Positions 8,044 to 17,189 of a DNA stretch of 64,000 bases are shown piece by piece. The position numbers were made by a program, and so were the translations under genes. This stretch comes from Treponema brennaborense (GTDB lineage: Bacteria; Spirochaetota; Spirochaetia; Treponematales; Treponemataceae), in the NCBI GenBank assembly GCA_023666275.1, contig JAMPCJ010000009.1:1-64000 (forward strand). The letters run 5' to 3'. The first letter of the stretch is position 1; every line of letters starts with the position of its first letter. The notes under the pieces are model-generated. The model had not been told where the DNA came from. It did not search any database and saw nothing but the letters and a program-made list of their open reading frames with translations.

Positions 8044-9758
8044 ATATATATTTTTCGCGTCCGTATGCGCTGTTTGCGCTGCTGCTTCTTGCGATTGCGC
8101 TGTTATACAGATGCGCCGGCTTCCGCCGTTTAAAAGCGCTTCCGTTTATGGCTTCTGCCGATGATGACTGCGGCACGGCATTTTTCATTTTCCGTCTGCG
8201 CCGCTTTATCGGCATGCTGTGCACTGCTTCCGCCTGGATTTGCCTTGTCTTTGCTTGGAGCGGTCCCGAATGGGGAATGTTTTCGGTGCCGGTGCGCACA
8301 TCGGGAGGCGCCATTTCTTTTGTGTTCGATGTTTCATACAGCATGACTGCGCAGGATATGCCGGGCAGCCCTCCGAAAACAAGACTTGACGCCGCGGCTT
8401 TATGTGCGGAAAACATACTCGAAAAAATCGGGGACTGCCCCGTGTCCGTTGTTCTTGCAAAAGGTTCCGGCGTTATCGCGGTTCCTATGACGGAAGACAA
8501 AAATGCTGTCCTGTCGTTAATGCGGAATCTTTCTCCGGCAATGATGAGTTCTGTCGGCAGCGATATAGGAAGCGGCGTTGCGGCGGCAATTAGATCGTTT
8601 CCTTCCCAAACGGCAAAAAAAGCAAGCATTATTGTGTTTACCGACGGCGAAGAAACCGCCGGTTCTCTGGAAAAAGCGATAGAAGAAGCTGTCCGCTGCG
8701 GCATTTCCGTTATTATTGCGGAAACGGGAACGGAAGCCGGCGCTGCGGCGGCAGCCGGCGGCGGAGAAACCGAAGTACACACATCATTGCAGAAAAACAA
8801 ACTGCATCGAATTGCGGAAAAATACGCCGCAGCCGAAAAAAAAGCAAAATTTCCCATTGCCGAAAACGAGCGCGTTCCGGTACTATGCATTGACGCTGCT
8901 GTTCCGTCGGCATGCGCCGAAATTGCCGAAAAAATCCCGCTGCACACCGATGCCTGCACGGTGTTTGAAATCCGCCGCAAACCGCGCGCGCGTTTGTTCG
9001 CCGCTCTTGCATTGATTTTTTTTGCTGCCGGAATTTTATGCAGGGAATTCCGTCTTCCGCGCATTGACGGCGACGAACCCGATTCCGCGGAAAAACACGA
9101 TGCCGGCGCCGATCGTGCTGCCGGAAATAAAAAGCATCCGTTTTCTCCGCTGATGTGTGTGTTTTTGGCGCTTTTTTCGGGAATGTTTTTTGTGTCCTGC
9201 ACGGAAACGGTAAAACAGACGGTTTCCGTATTGGAAGGCACAATCCGCTGGCGCAAACAGGAATATCAAAATGCGTCGGCCGTGTTTCTGCGCGTCCTGA
9301 ATAACTGCGCCGAAGAAGATCCGTCCAATCCTGCCGCCGGCTACGCGCTGCTGGGGCTTGCTTCCTGTTATATTATGCAGGGTGAATACGATGCCGCCAT
9401 TGCGCGCCTGTCGCAAATTCCGCAGGACTCTCCGCAGTCCGTATTGGCCGCCGCGGCGTATAACGGCGGTGTTGCGCGCTACATGTCGGGAAAATATCAG
9501 GCTGCCGCGGACTTATTCAAACAATCGCTGAAACATGACAGTCAGAATCTTCAGGCAAAAATAAATTTGGAATTATCGCTGAAGCAAATCGCAAACGCGT
9601 CGAAAAACGGAATGCAGAATCTTGTTTCGGTGCCGGAGCAGGAAAACGCGCGCATGCTGGAGCAGCCGCTGTTTTCCGTTATCAAAGAGGAAGAACAAAA
9701 CCGATGGAAAAATCATCTGCCGCAGACAATTTCGGACGATTCAGACATAGATTATTGA
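8040..9758 (+). CDS. BatB-BatC fusion: VWA domain plus TPR repeats
   Basis: In 572 residues this protein joins two usually separate Bat modules. Residues 1-80 hold two membrane helices. A VWA domain follows with DVSYSMTAQD (MIDAS DxSxS) and TDGEE. A third helix lies near LFAALALIFFAAGILC. A further hydrophobic segment ends in SGMFFVSC and resembles the signal peptide and lipobox of a free BatC. TPR repeats fill the last 160 residues (GYALLGLASCYIMQGEYDAA and following). Start GTG at 8040 overlaps the batA stop. The 3' end overlaps batD by 55 nt. Confidence 0.88.
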   Translation: MNIYFSRPYALFALLLLAIALLYRCAGFRRLKALPFMASADDDCGTAFFIFRLRRFIGMLCTASAWICLVFAWSGPEWGMFSVPVRTSGGAISFVFDVSYSMTAQDMPGSPPKTRLDAAALCAENILEKIGDCPVSVVLAKGSGVIAVPMTEDKNAVLSLMRNLSPAMMSSVGSDIGSGVAAAIRSFPSQTAKKASIIVFTDGEETAGSLEKAIEEAVRCGISVIIAETGTEAGAAAAAGGGETEVHTSLQKNKLHRIAEKYAAAEKKAKFPIAENERVPVLCIDAAVPSACAEIAEKIPLHTDACTVFEIRRKPRARLFAALALIFFAAGILCREFRLPRIDGDEPDSAEKHDAGADRAAGNKKHPFSPLMCVFLALFSGMFFVSCTETVKQTVSVLEGTIRWRKQEYQNASAVFLRVLNNCAEEDPSNPAAGYALLGLASCYIMQGEYDAAIARLSQIPQDSPQSVLAAAAYNGGVARYMSGKYQAAADLFKQSLKHDSQNLQAKINLELSLKQIANASKNGMQNLVSVPEQENARMLEQPLFSVIKEEEQNRWKNHLPQTISDDSDIDY

Positions 9759-11095
9759 TTTGCTGTTTTTTTTATGCGTATGCTTTGTCCGCTGCCGCGC
9801 CGTTTTCGCATAACGAGCTGACTGCCGCGCCGCTTTCCGATTATGTTTTTGCCGGCGCCGAATGCGTCTGCGAACTGACAGTTCCGAACGTGCCTCCTGC
9901 GCAAGTTGCGGTACAGGTGCAGCCGCTGCAGTCCGAAGCGGCGTTTTACGAGGTCAGAAAATCGGAAAAAATCACGGACGGAATGCACGGAACGTCCATA
10001 GAATTCGTGTTTGCGTTTTCGGTTCCCGGCACGTATCGGCTGCCGTCCGTGCCTGCGCGCATTCAGTCTGAAGCCGTGCGCATCGCTTTTGCGCCGATTC
10101 GCGTTACGGAAAATCCGCAGACACTGGTGCCGCAGGCTGTCTGTGTCCCGAAAAATCCGCGAATTTCGGAAACCGGTGTCTGCGCGGGCGACGTTGTGCG
10201 AATGGAACTGCGCGCGCGCTATTTTGCGCAGATACACGAAATTTCGGCGGAACTGCGGGAAGATATGCTTTTCATACAAAAAGAACAGCCGGTGCCGCTG
10301 CCGTATAAGCGGGATACGTTTCAGCCTGATTTTGAAACAATAGCCGAATTTGACTGGATTCCGTCTGCGGCAGGGCAGGCGGAAATCCCGCCGGTATATG
10401 TGACGTGCGATGCCTGGAACGGTACAAAATCCGTCATCACGGCGCAGGCAACCCGCATATTTGTTTCGTCGCCGAAAAAAAGTTCCGCGGAAGATTTTGC
10501 CGAAGCCGCGGCGGCTGCCGAGAATCGTCTTCGGAATGCGGAAAATCCTGCGCATCGGCAGCCTGCCGTGAATACGGAGCAGGCAGTTTTTTCCGAAGAA
10601 CAGCGGCGCTGTGCGGAAAATATTGCCGCATTCAGGGAACGGGAACGGAACAGTTTTTTTCCGCGTAAATTCAGGCAGAAGCGAATCGCCGAGGAACGCA
10701 AAGCAGGTCTTTCCGCCGCGCAGAAAAACGAATGCCCGCTGTGGCCGTTTGCCGCCGCGGGAGCCGCTTTGCTTTCGGCTGCTGTTCTTGCCGTTTTTGC
10801 TGCTGTGCGGCATAAAAAACGGAGAGCTTTGCAGACGGCACTTTGCTGCGTTTTTTTTGCGGCAGCGTTGTCTTTCGGCATTCCGGCAGCTGTTCTGCGT
10901 GCGCCGCGCCGCGCCGTTGCTTTCGGCGGAAATATCCGCGTGATACCGGAACACAGCGGCGCGGCAAGAGGTTCTTTGTATCCGGGGCAGTGCGTGCGCG
11001 TTCTTGCGGAAATCGGCGGCTGGGCGCGTATTGCTTCCGGACAAAGCGGCAGCGGCTGGACGGAAGCGGAAAACCTTATATTTTACGGACAATAA
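9704..11095 (+). CDS. batD: BatD-like membrane protein with C-terminal SH3-like domain
   Basis: 463 residues. A signal peptide (about residues 17-32) leads to a beta-rich extracytoplasmic region, with VFAGAECVCELTV typical of BatD repeats. Two hydrophobic helices follow near residues 345-365 and 375-400. The last 55 residues look like a bacterial SH3 domain (YPGQCVRVLAEIGGWARI and a GW-containing end). BatD is the large oxygen-tolerance protein that closes this operon type. The ATG at 9704 lies inside batBC, and the two overlap by 55 nt in different frames. Confidence 0.88.
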   Translation: MEKSSAADNFGRFRHRLLICCFFYAYALSAAAPFSHNELTAAPLSDYVFAGAECVCELTVPNVPPAQVAVQVQPLQSEAAFYEVRKSEKITDGMHGTSIEFVFAFSVPGTYRLPSVPARIQSEAVRIAFAPIRVTENPQTLVPQAVCVPKNPRISETGVCAGDVVRMELRARYFAQIHEISAELREDMLFIQKEQPVPLPYKRDTFQPDFETIAEFDWIPSAAGQAEIPPVYVTCDAWNGTKSVITAQATRIFVSSPKKSSAEDFAEAAAAAENRLRNAENPAHRQPAVNTEQAVFSEEQRRCAENIAAFRERERNSFFPRKFRQKRIAEERKAGLSAAQKNECPLWPFAAAGAALLSAAVLAVFAAVRHKKRRALQTALCCVFFAAALSFGIPAAVLRAPRRAVAFGGNIRVIPEHSGAARGSLYPGQCVRVLAEIGGWARIASGQSGSGWTEAENLIFYGQ

Positions 11096-11096
11096 T

Positions 11097-11687
11097 ATGG
11101 ATTTCGGCGATATTCTTTCTCAATGGGATAATTTGCAGTCTGAAAAAGCAAACGGCCGCCGCAGCGCGGATGCGCGTTCGGAAATTCCGCAGAACGGGCA
11201 GGCTTGGCGGAATAAAAAGAAGCAGCCTGATTCCATGCCGTCAGCGGGAAAAAAACAGAGCGGACAAATCGGAAAAGCCCGTATTCATCGGGAGCCGCGC
11301 ATAAATCCTATGGAATTCTGGCTGCGCCGCTACGGCATTGAGGACAAAGACGCCGCCATGGAAAATGCGGAAGAAAAAAACAGGCTGAACAGCCGTGCGC
11401 TGCTTCATTCCATGCCTTACGATGATACAATTGATTTGCATGGACTTACCGGCGACGAAGCATGGAAGAAACTTGATTCGTTTATCGCTGCCTGCTGCCG
11501 CCGAGGTTTCTGCAAAGTACTTATCATTCACGGAAAAGGAAATCATTCAAACGACACGCCGGTACTGCGCGGCATGGTCAGAACATTTATCGAGCAAGAT
11601 TCCCGCCTTGGGGAATTCGGTTTTGCGGACAATGCGGACGGCGGCAAAGGCGCAACTTGGGTAATAATACGGAAAAAAGACTTGTAA
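11097..11687 (+). CDS. Smr-domain protein
   Basis: 196 residues. The C-terminal half is a small MutS-related (Smr) domain with TIDLHGLTGDEA, IIHGKGNHS and a final GGKGATWVII. Stand-alone Smr proteins are nucleic-acid nucleases or ribosome-rescue factors; the exact role here is not known. ATG 11097 is one base after the batD stop codon, which suggests cotranscription. The N-terminal 90 residues are charged and probably disordered. Confidence 0.9.
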   Translation: MDFGDILSQWDNLQSEKANGRRSADARSEIPQNGQAWRNKKKQPDSMPSAGKKQSGQIGKARIHREPRINPMEFWLRRYGIEDKDAAMENAEEKNRLNSRALLHSMPYDDTIDLHGLTGDEAWKKLDSFIAACCRRGFCKVLIIHGKGNHSNDTPVLRGMVRTFIEQDSRLGEFGFADNADGGKGATWVIIRKKDL

Positions 11688-11726
11688 CATTCCGCCTATT
11701 TGATTATTTTTTTGTAAGAGGAATAC

Positions 11727-12329
11727 ATGAACGATTTATATGAAGAACTCGGCGTGCCGAAAACGGCTTCGGCTGAAGAGATAAAAAAAGCATACAAAAA
11801 ACTCGCAATCAAATATCATCCCGACAAAAATCCCGGCGATGCCGCTGCGGAAGAAAAATTTAAAAACATAAATGCTGCGTATTCCGTTCTCGGCGATGAA
11901 TCCAAGCGGGCACAGTATGACAGATACGGAAATGCCGGGCAAAGCGCATCACACCATGCGGGGCAGCACGCATACGCGGATCCGTTTTCACAGGAATATT
12001 CATGGAATTCTTCCGCGCGGAACCGATACGGAACCGAAGATGATTTTTGGGAATGGTTTACGGAAATGCATGATTCTCGGCAGGACAGCTATCGAACGTA
12101 TACGTACCGTACATCAGACAAAAACTCCCCGCGGGGCATGACGACCAAAAACGCGTTTTCGCAGCTGCTTACCGGCATACTCGGAATTTTATTTGTTTTA
12201 TTTGCCGGACGCTTTTTATTATTCGTTCCGTTCGGCTTGATTTTGTGGTTCGTTTTGCTGGTAAACAGCGTCATGGGAACAATCCGTTCGATTATCTATT
12301 TATTTTCTTTGTGGTTTCATAAAAACTGA
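11727..12329 (+). CDS. J-domain protein with C-terminal membrane segment
   Basis: Residues 1-67 form a classical DnaJ domain including YHPDKNPGD with the HPD motif that stimulates Hsp70 ATPase. The middle (residues 70-135) is Ser/Tyr/Asp-rich. Residues 148-190 are strongly hydrophobic and probably make two membrane helices. The zinc-finger and client-binding domains of DnaJ are absent, so this is a type III J-protein likely bringing DnaK to the membrane. AGAGGA lies 5 nt before the ATG. Confidence 0.9.
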   Translation: MNDLYEELGVPKTASAEEIKKAYKKLAIKYHPDKNPGDAAAEEKFKNINAAYSVLGDESKRAQYDRYGNAGQSASHHAGQHAYADPFSQEYSWNSSARNRYGTEDDFWEWFTEMHDSRQDSYRTYTYRTSDKNSPRGMTTKNAFSQLLTGILGILFVLFAGRFLLFVPFGLILWFVLLVNSVMGTIRSIIYLFSLWFHKN

Positions 12330-12400
12330 CGCGGCTGGTTCCGGCAGGAAAAAACTGCTTGCCGCTTTGTTCGGCTGTTTTGCGGAAGAAAAAAAGCAAT

Positions 12401-12422
12401 CCGCAGATTATGCTGTCTGCGG
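12401..12422. terminator. Possible weak hairpin after the J-domain gene
   Basis: CCGCAG (12401-12406) and CTGCGG (12417-12422) can pair around a 10-nt loop in the gap between the J-domain gene and infA, whose 3' ends converge. There is no T run on either side. Confidence 0.25.
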
Positions 12423-12446
12423 CGGCTGCGCGTTCGGCGCTGTGTA

Positions 12447-12665
12447 CTAGCGCTCTCTGAAAATAATCCGTCCCCGATTTAAATCATACGGCGAAAGCGC
12501 AACTTTTACACTGTCGCCGGGAACAATTCTGATGTAATGCTTCCGCATCTTCCCCGATAAATGCGCAAGAATGATATGTTTGTTTTGCAGTTCCACTCTG
12601 AACATAGTGTTGGGCAGCGCCTCTTTTACGATTCCTTCAACCTCGATAGCTTCCTCTTTAGCCAC
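12447..12665 (-). CDS. infA: Translation initiation factor IF-1
   Basis: 72 residues, the exact length of IF-1. It starts [19 protein letters not shown] and is a single OB fold with the family segment [18 protein letters not shown]. The start is GTG at 12665, with GGAGG 4 nt upstream. It is transcribed away from the dksA-like gene. Confidence 0.98.
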   Translation of the reverse strand: MAKEEAIEVEGIVKEALPNTMFRVELQNKHIILAHLSGKMRKHYIRIVPGDSVKVALSPYDLNRGRIIFRER

Positions 12666-12716
12666 AATTCCTCCATATTGTCAAATCTTAAAAAGCGAAA
12701 AAAACGAAAAAATAAT

Positions 12717-12745
12717 TTGCTTTTTTAAGATTTCATTCGTATAAT
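12717..12745 (+). promoter_or_regulatory. Sigma-70 promoter for the dksA-like gene
   Basis: TTGCTT at 12717-12722 and a perfect TATAAT at 12740-12745 are separated by 17 bp in an A/T-rich gap between divergent genes. Transcription would begin near 12752, giving a short leader before the Shine-Dalgarno at 12776-12780. Confidence 0.7.
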
Positions 12746-12786
12746 TTTATGAGTAAATAAATATGTTGTCAACACAGGAGCAAAAA

Positions 12787-13143
12787 ATGGAAAAAGATTT
12801 TAATCAAAAAATGAAAGAAGCCTTATTGGCTATGAAAAAAGAAATAATAGATCAATTGATGGCGAACACTGCGGATTTTCATCAAATAGTCGAAGGCGTA
12901 GAGGCAAAAGACGATATAGATATTGCTTCGGATGTGATTGACAGAAAAATGCTTGATACAATGGGCACAAAAGATATAAACCGCATGAAGCTGATAGATT
13001 CCGCGCTGACAAGGCTGGAGCAGGGGAAATACGGTTTGTGCATGAAATGCGGAAAAAAAATTCCGCAGGACAGGCTGGAAGCAATTCCTTACGCGCTTAT
13101 GTGCATTGAATGCAAAACTCTCGATGAACGGCGGAACAGATAA
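12787..13143 (+). CDS. DksA/TraR-family zinc-finger protein
   Basis: 118 residues. An N-terminal helical hairpin is followed by a C4 zinc finger, CMKCGKKIPQDRLEAIPYAL then CIEC. DksA-type proteins bind the RNA polymerase secondary channel and, with ppGpp, adjust rRNA and stress promoters. The acidic tip residues are not clear enough to call it true DksA. ATG 12787 is preferred over an upstream ATG at 12763 because AGGAG (12776-12780) is correctly spaced before it. Confidence 0.9.
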   Translation: MEKDFNQKMKEALLAMKKEIIDQLMANTADFHQIVEGVEAKDDIDIASDVIDRKMLDTMGTKDINRMKLIDSALTRLEQGKYGLCMKCGKKIPQDRLEAIPYALMCIECKTLDERRNR

Positions 13144-13219
13144 TCCTGCCCGAAAACGGCAGCGTTTTTATCGAAGCGGAAAGCAAAACGATGTGTGCGC
13201 TTGCGATTATATTCGGAGC

Positions 13220-13238
13220 CGTAATGACGGTCATTACG
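13220..13238. repeat. Short palindrome between convergent genes
   Basis: CGTAATGAC and GTCATTACG are exact reverse complements around one base. The right arm runs into GAGGAAC and overlaps the last codons of the minus-strand gene ending at 13234. It could be part of a transcription end, or a remnant of a dispersed intergenic element that typically begins GTCATTRCGAGGA. Confidence 0.35.
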
Positions 13239-13680
13239 AGGAACTCATTAAAATTCGAGCTGCATCGGCAATGCTTTGCGGCGTAACATATTCTTCTACC
13301 AAGTAAGCATTTTTGCCTTCGGTTGTCCGCGTCAGTTTGAAAAAGCGTAATTTCAAATTTTGTTTATTGAGTTCCGCGTCTTCGTTTTTGCTGTCCGGGA
13401 TTTTCAAATCGGATAAACGGCTGCGGAAATCGGAAAGCAGCTGACGATCGGCAGAAGTTTCGGCATCGTCGGTTGGCTTTTCGTCCGCCGCCTGCCGTGC
13501 CGGTTTTTCCTGCGCTTTCTGCGGCGGCCTGCCTAAGGCAAGAACATAGTGTTCGGTTTCGCTGATCGATTTATGCATAAAAATTGTTTGCTTGCCGCCG
13601 CCCGCTTCTCCCAAATCAAAGGACATTAAGTCCAAATTATTTTCTGATGTGTTTTTGCCGCCGCAATTATCGGATTCCAT
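13234..13680 (-). CDS. Conserved-looking hypothetical protein
   Basis: 148 residues with no motif that I recognise. There is no signal peptide or membrane helix. The middle is low complexity (Ala/Glu/Asp/Lys/Pro). The two ends look folded: residues 12-50 and the basic segment LKLRFFKLTRT, followed by YLVEEYVTP. AAGGA lies 7 nt before the ATG. It starts 21 nt after the DUF218 gene on the same strand, so the two are probably cotranscribed. Confidence 0.75.
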   Translation of the reverse strand: MESDNCGGKNTSENNLDLMSFDLGEAGGGKQTIFMHKSISETEHYVLALGRPPQKAQEKPARQAADEKPTDDAETSADRQLLSDFRSRLSDLKIPDSKNEDAELNKQNLKLRFFKLTRTTEGKNAYLVEEYVTPQSIADAARILMSSS

Positions 13681-13701
13681 TTCAAAGTCCTTGTTTTGCC
13701 G

Positions 13702-14556
13702 TTATTTTTCCGGTTTTTCAATCAAATCGGAACGGGAAGGTTTTCCGGTAAGAAAAATTCTGATGTACAATTTAATCCAGGCGCAGATTTCCCGCGCAAA
13801 TGCATTTACCGTGAACAGCGGCGATGTTTTTGCCGCAATCCCGCTGACACGGGCAAAGCCGAGCCGCCGCGCAAGCAATTCCGCACGTGCGAGATGATAC
13901 CAGCTTGTTGTGATTACCAGCGGATTTTCGAGCAGTGTTTCGATTTTTATTCCGCTGTCGGCGGCGGCGCACGCTGCGCCGAATATGAAATTTTCGATTG
14001 TGTCTTTTGCTTTGTCTTCCTGAATGATGCGTTCCTGCGGAATGCCGAGTTCCGCAAGGTATGCGGCAAGCACCGGAGCTTCCGCGCAGGGCGTGAACTT
14101 TCCTGTTCCGCCGGAAACGACGGCTTTTGTTTCTTCATGTGTTTTCAGATACAAAGCGGCTGCTTCGATGCGGGCTTTGGGGACAGGGCCGAGTGTTCCT
14201 TTGCGGGTTATTCCGCCGCCGAGTACAAATAAATATGCCGGATGTTCCGAGCCGTCTGCAATAACGGGCGTGCAAATGCGGCGTGTCATGACGACGCAAA
14301 GGCAGGCGCAGATAAACGCTGCCGCGGAAAGCGCAAGAACAGCCGTGCGCGGAAGTTTTTTGCGGAACAGCGGCTTTCCGAACAATCTTCTGCATCCGGC
14401 ATACAAAAAAAACACGCCCGATGCAAGCCACACCAGACTGAAACCGACAACGGACGGCGCTTTTATTTGCAGTACCGCGTAATAGCCGATGCCTGCTGCG
14501 GCAAGGCACAGCAGAAATGCGCTCGGTAAATGTTGTAAAAAGGTTTTATTTTTCAT
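13702..14556 (-). CDS. DUF218/YdcF-ElyC family membrane protein
   Basis: 284 residues. Three hydrophobic helices fill residues 10-110. A DUF218 domain follows with FVLGGGITRKG, VSGGTGKF, KAKDTIENF and a helix containing TTSWYHLARAELLARRLGF. DUF218 proteins such as ElyC and SanA are envelope proteins connected with peptidoglycan or lipid-carrier metabolism, but the reaction is not established. First gene of a two-gene minus-strand unit. Confidence 0.88.
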   Translation of the reverse strand: MKNKTFLQHLPSAFLLCLAAAGIGYYAVLQIKAPSVVGFSLVWLASGVFFLYAGCRRLFGKPLFRKKLPRTAVLALSAAAFICACLCVVMTRRICTPVIADGSEHPAYLFVLGGGITRKGTLGPVPKARIEAAALYLKTHEETKAVVSGGTGKFTPCAEAPVLAAYLAELGIPQERIIQEDKAKDTIENFIFGAACAAADSGIKIETLLENPLVITTSWYHLARAELLARRLGFARVSGIAAKTSPLFTVNAFAREICAWIKLYIRIFLTGKPSRSDLIEKPEK

Positions 14557-14710
14557 CTGTTTTTATTCGTGTTCCTGTGGCGAAGATAATGACGGAAACT
14601 TGCTTTCGGCGGCTCGGCAGCTCAAAGCGGGAACAGCAGTCCTTGCAGAACGGGCATTCTGCACACGAGCCCGCCGGCGCCATACATTGTGCTTACGAAC
14701 TGAAACAAAT

Positions 14711-14742
14711 ACGCCGTTGTCGTGTCAAACACGCAGCGGCGT
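14711..14742 (-). terminator. Candidate flaB terminator hairpin
   Basis: ACGCCG (14711-14716) pairs with CGGCGT (14737-14742), and an inner stem CGTGT (14721-14725) pairs with ACACG (14729-14733). In the flaB direction the stem is followed by ATTTGTTTC. It lies 67 nt after the flaB stop. Confidence 0.5.
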
Positions 14743-14808
14743 ATCCGGTTCTTATATGCGTCCGCGCAGCACGGCGCAGACGCTGTTTTTTCTTAACTGA
14801 TGCGGCGG

Positions 14809-15666
14809 CTACTGAAGCAGAGAAAGAACGCTTTGCGTAGACTGATTTGCCTGCGCCAGCATTGCCGTGCCTGCTTGTGTAAGCACCTGATTCTTCGTGA
14901 ATTCGACCATCTGCTCTGCCATATCGGTATCGCGGATTCTCGATTCGGAAGCCTGCATGTTTTCCGCACCGACGTCCAAGCCGACAATCGTATGTTCAAG
15001 GCGATTCTGATAAGCGCCGAGATCCGCGCGCTGTTTGTTGATTTTTTTCAGCGCTTCGTCAAGCGTGCCGATTGCGCGGTTTGCATCATCCGGCGACTGC
15101 AATGTCATAATTTGATCTGCCGGATCGCGGAGATTCAGTGCCATAGCGGTCATTGTTCCGATGAACACAGCCATGCGCTGATCCATATTCGCGCCGATAT
15201 GCAGCCACATTGATGCCGTTACGGTGTTTTCGCCGGTGTCTTTCGCAAAGCGTCCGGTGAGCATATTCATGCCGTTAAACTGCGCATGGCTTGCGATGCG
15301 GTCGACTTCCGCTACAAGCTGAGAAACTTCGACCTGAATCTGCATGCGATCCTCATCGGTATAAATGCCGTTTGAAGACTGCACTGCAAGTTCACGAATG
15401 CGCTGAATAATATCGGTGGTTTCCTGCAGATATCCTTCTGTTGTCTGGATAAAAGAAATGCCGTTCTGCGCATTTGTGGAAGCCATGTTCAATCCGCGTA
15501 TCTGGCTCCGCATTTTTTCCGATACAGCAAGACCGGATGCGTCATCTCCCGCGCGGTTTATCCTCAAACCGGAAGAAAGTTTTTCCATGTTTTTTCCGGT
15601 TGCTCCGTTTGTAACGCCTAAACTGCGATTCGAAAACATTGCGCTCATGTTGTGATTGATAATCAT
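14809..15666 (-). CDS. flaB: Periplasmic flagellar core flagellin FlaB
   Basis: 285 residues, the size of spirochete FlaB. The N-terminus [17 protein letters not shown], the conserved [19 protein letters not shown], and the C-terminal coiled region ending in TQSVLSLLQ are typical. FlaB forms the core of the endoflagella lying in the periplasm. TAGGAG sits about 6 nt before the ATG. A sigma-28-type promoter lies about 130 nt upstream. It is the only flagellar gene in the window. Confidence 0.97.
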   Translation of the reverse strand: MIINHNMSAMFSNRSLGVTNGATGKNMEKLSSGLRINRAGDDASGLAVSEKMRSQIRGLNMASTNAQNGISFIQTTEGYLQETTDIIQRIRELAVQSSNGIYTDEDRMQIQVEVSQLVAEVDRIASHAQFNGMNMLTGRFAKDTGENTVTASMWLHIGANMDQRMAVFIGTMTAMALNLRDPADQIMTLQSPDDANRAIGTLDEALKKINKQRADLGAYQNRLEHTIVGLDVGAENMQASESRIRDTDMAEQMVEFTKNQVLTQAGTAMLAQANQSTQSVLSLLQ

Positions 15667-15798
15667 GCTATACTCCTATAAAAGCCGTATTTGCGGCGCG
15701 GGCTGATATTCTGCAGATCCGGATTTTTTCCGAAAGTGCAGTTTTGTCCGTGTTTGCCATGTAATTACATTGTGTCAGAAAAATGCCTGACATTTTAA

Positions 15799-15825
15799 CT
15801 ATCGGAAATCGCAGGAAACTCTTTA
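15799..15825 (-). promoter_or_regulatory. Sigma-28 (FliA-type) promoter of flaB
   Basis: On the minus strand TAAA is followed by exactly 15 nt and then TCCGATAG, close to the flagellar consensus TAAA-N15-GCCGATAA (6 of 8 in the -10). The distance to flaB leaves a leader of about 125 nt. This fits the known sigma-28 control of flagellin genes. Confidence 0.7.
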
Positions 15826-16013
15826 GCAATTTTTGATAAAAGTGTTTATCTTATTTTTCATTGCCGATTCGGAGTGAACCGGCCGCAGCGAATAAAACCG
15901 ATAAGTCTTGCGGCTGCCGAATTTCGCTTCCGCAGCAAAATGCGTATGCGGAAATGTTTTTCGGAAGCGGATTATGCTTTGATGCGGCGCGTTCGGGGCT
16001 TTGTGCGGTGGTT
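15826..16013. other. Intergenic DNA after tonB
   Basis: No gene is recognised here. A hairpin TTCCGCA/TGCGGAA (15928-15934 and 15947-15953) with a 12-nt loop lies about 60 nt after the tonB stop. It may end that operon, although no T run follows it. Confidence 0.4.
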
Positions 16014-17189
16014 TCAGGGACTGATAATATTTATCAGGATTTGCGCATGATCGCTGAATTCCGCGGCGGAAAACCTCCAGCGGATAATTTGCGATGCAAT
16101 TGCCTGTTCCGCTTCCGGCGGAAGAATTCCGGCAGGTTTTATCTGCACGGAACCCAGCGGAATGATGCCCTGCGGAAGTATATCGCATTCGGCGGTGATT
16201 TTTACGCCTGTCAGCCGTGTCTGTATTTCACGCGGAATGATTATTTCCGGTTTTTCGGGCTCTTCCAGACGCCGCTCGGCGGCGCCCTCGGAAACTATGA
16301 CGATCTGCGTTTGTCCGCCGGCGGACGCACTGCCGGCAGGATTTACACTTCCGTTTGCCGCGGTATTCCCTGCCGTTCCGCCCGAATCTCCCATGCCTGC
16401 CGGCGCGGCATTTCCGTGAAGCGCGTCCGTTATTTTTTCGAGCGCTCCGGATATTTGCGGCGAAGATGCGTTTCCGCTTCCGGTATTTTTGCCGGAAAGT
16501 ATTTGCGGCAAAGCCGCGGCATTTTCCGCGGCTTCCGCAGCGCTTCCTGCCAGCGCCGACGACGTTTGCTCGGAATACGTGTTTGTTTGCGGAACGTTTT
16601 CCGAATTGCTGACAATTTCTGGCCGTCCCGCAAATACGGATTCGTCCCATACGGGTTTTTCGGCTGCCGTGCGGCGTTTTTGGCTGTTCATGAGTTCTTC
16701 GATGCTGGGGACGAGCGTTTCCGTCCGCGGCACGGAGCTCGGCGCGGATGTTTTGCCGGCGTTTTTTTGCGTTTCCGCGGATGCTGTTTGCGGAGTGCTT
16801 GGTTCGGGAACACTTTGCGCCGATTTGCCGTGCGCCGAGGTTTTTGCGGGATTTTTCTGTTCCGCCGTCATCGGAGAAGCGGCTGCACTTTTTGCTGCGG
16901 GATTATTTTTCGGCACGTTCGGCGGAACGGCGCTCTGCGGCGGCGTTCCCTCCGAGAAGCGCTTGTTCTCCGCCGGATTCAATTGCTGCTGCGAGCCGCC
17001 GCGGCTGTTTTCGGACTGATGTTCCGATTTCTGCGTCGGCGCGGGCGAATCGATGCGCAGCGAAATGTTTTCAAAATGTTTCTGCGAAGTTTTTATCGGT
17101 ATAAATACAAAAGACAAAAACAGCAGCAGCCATAATGCCGCTGTTGCCGCAAGACTTTTCCGTTCCGAATCTGCGGAAAAATATTTCAT
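16014..17189 (-). CDS. TonB-like energy transducer
   Basis: 391 residues. One N-terminal helix (about residues 15-33) is followed by a long Pro/Ala/Ser/Asn-rich periplasmic spacer and a C-terminal TonB-type domain. The domain is shown by VQIKPAGILPPEAEQAIASQ, then IIRWRFSAAE and a final beta strand. It would carry proton-motive energy from ExbB/ExbD to an outer-membrane partner. Its start overlaps the exbD stop by 4 nt. The spacer is low-complexity and poorly conserved, as usual. Confidence 0.82.
   Translation of the reverse strand: MKYFSADSERKSLAATAALWLLLFLSFVFIPIKTSQKHFENISLRIDSPAPTQKSEHQSENSRGGSQQQLNPAENKRFSEGTPPQSAVPPNVPKNNPAAKSAAASPMTAEQKNPAKTSAHGKSAQSVPEPSTPQTASAETQKNAGKTSAPSSVPRTETLVPSIEELMNSQKRRTAAEKPVWDESVFAGRPEIVSNSENVPQTNTYSEQTSSALAGSAAEAAENAAALPQILSGKNTGSGNASSPQISGALEKITDALHGNAAPAGMGDSGGTAGNTAANGSVNPAGSASAGGQTQIVIVSEGAAERRLEEPEKPEIIIPREIQTRLTGVKITAECDILPQGIIPLGSVQIKPAGILPPEAEQAIASQIIRWRFSAAEFSDHAQILINIISP

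Noticed and set aside
7715-9256. 513-codon minus-strand frame opposite batBC
   Set aside because: Its codons are the complement of a clear VWA/TPR gene; no domain and no start signal.
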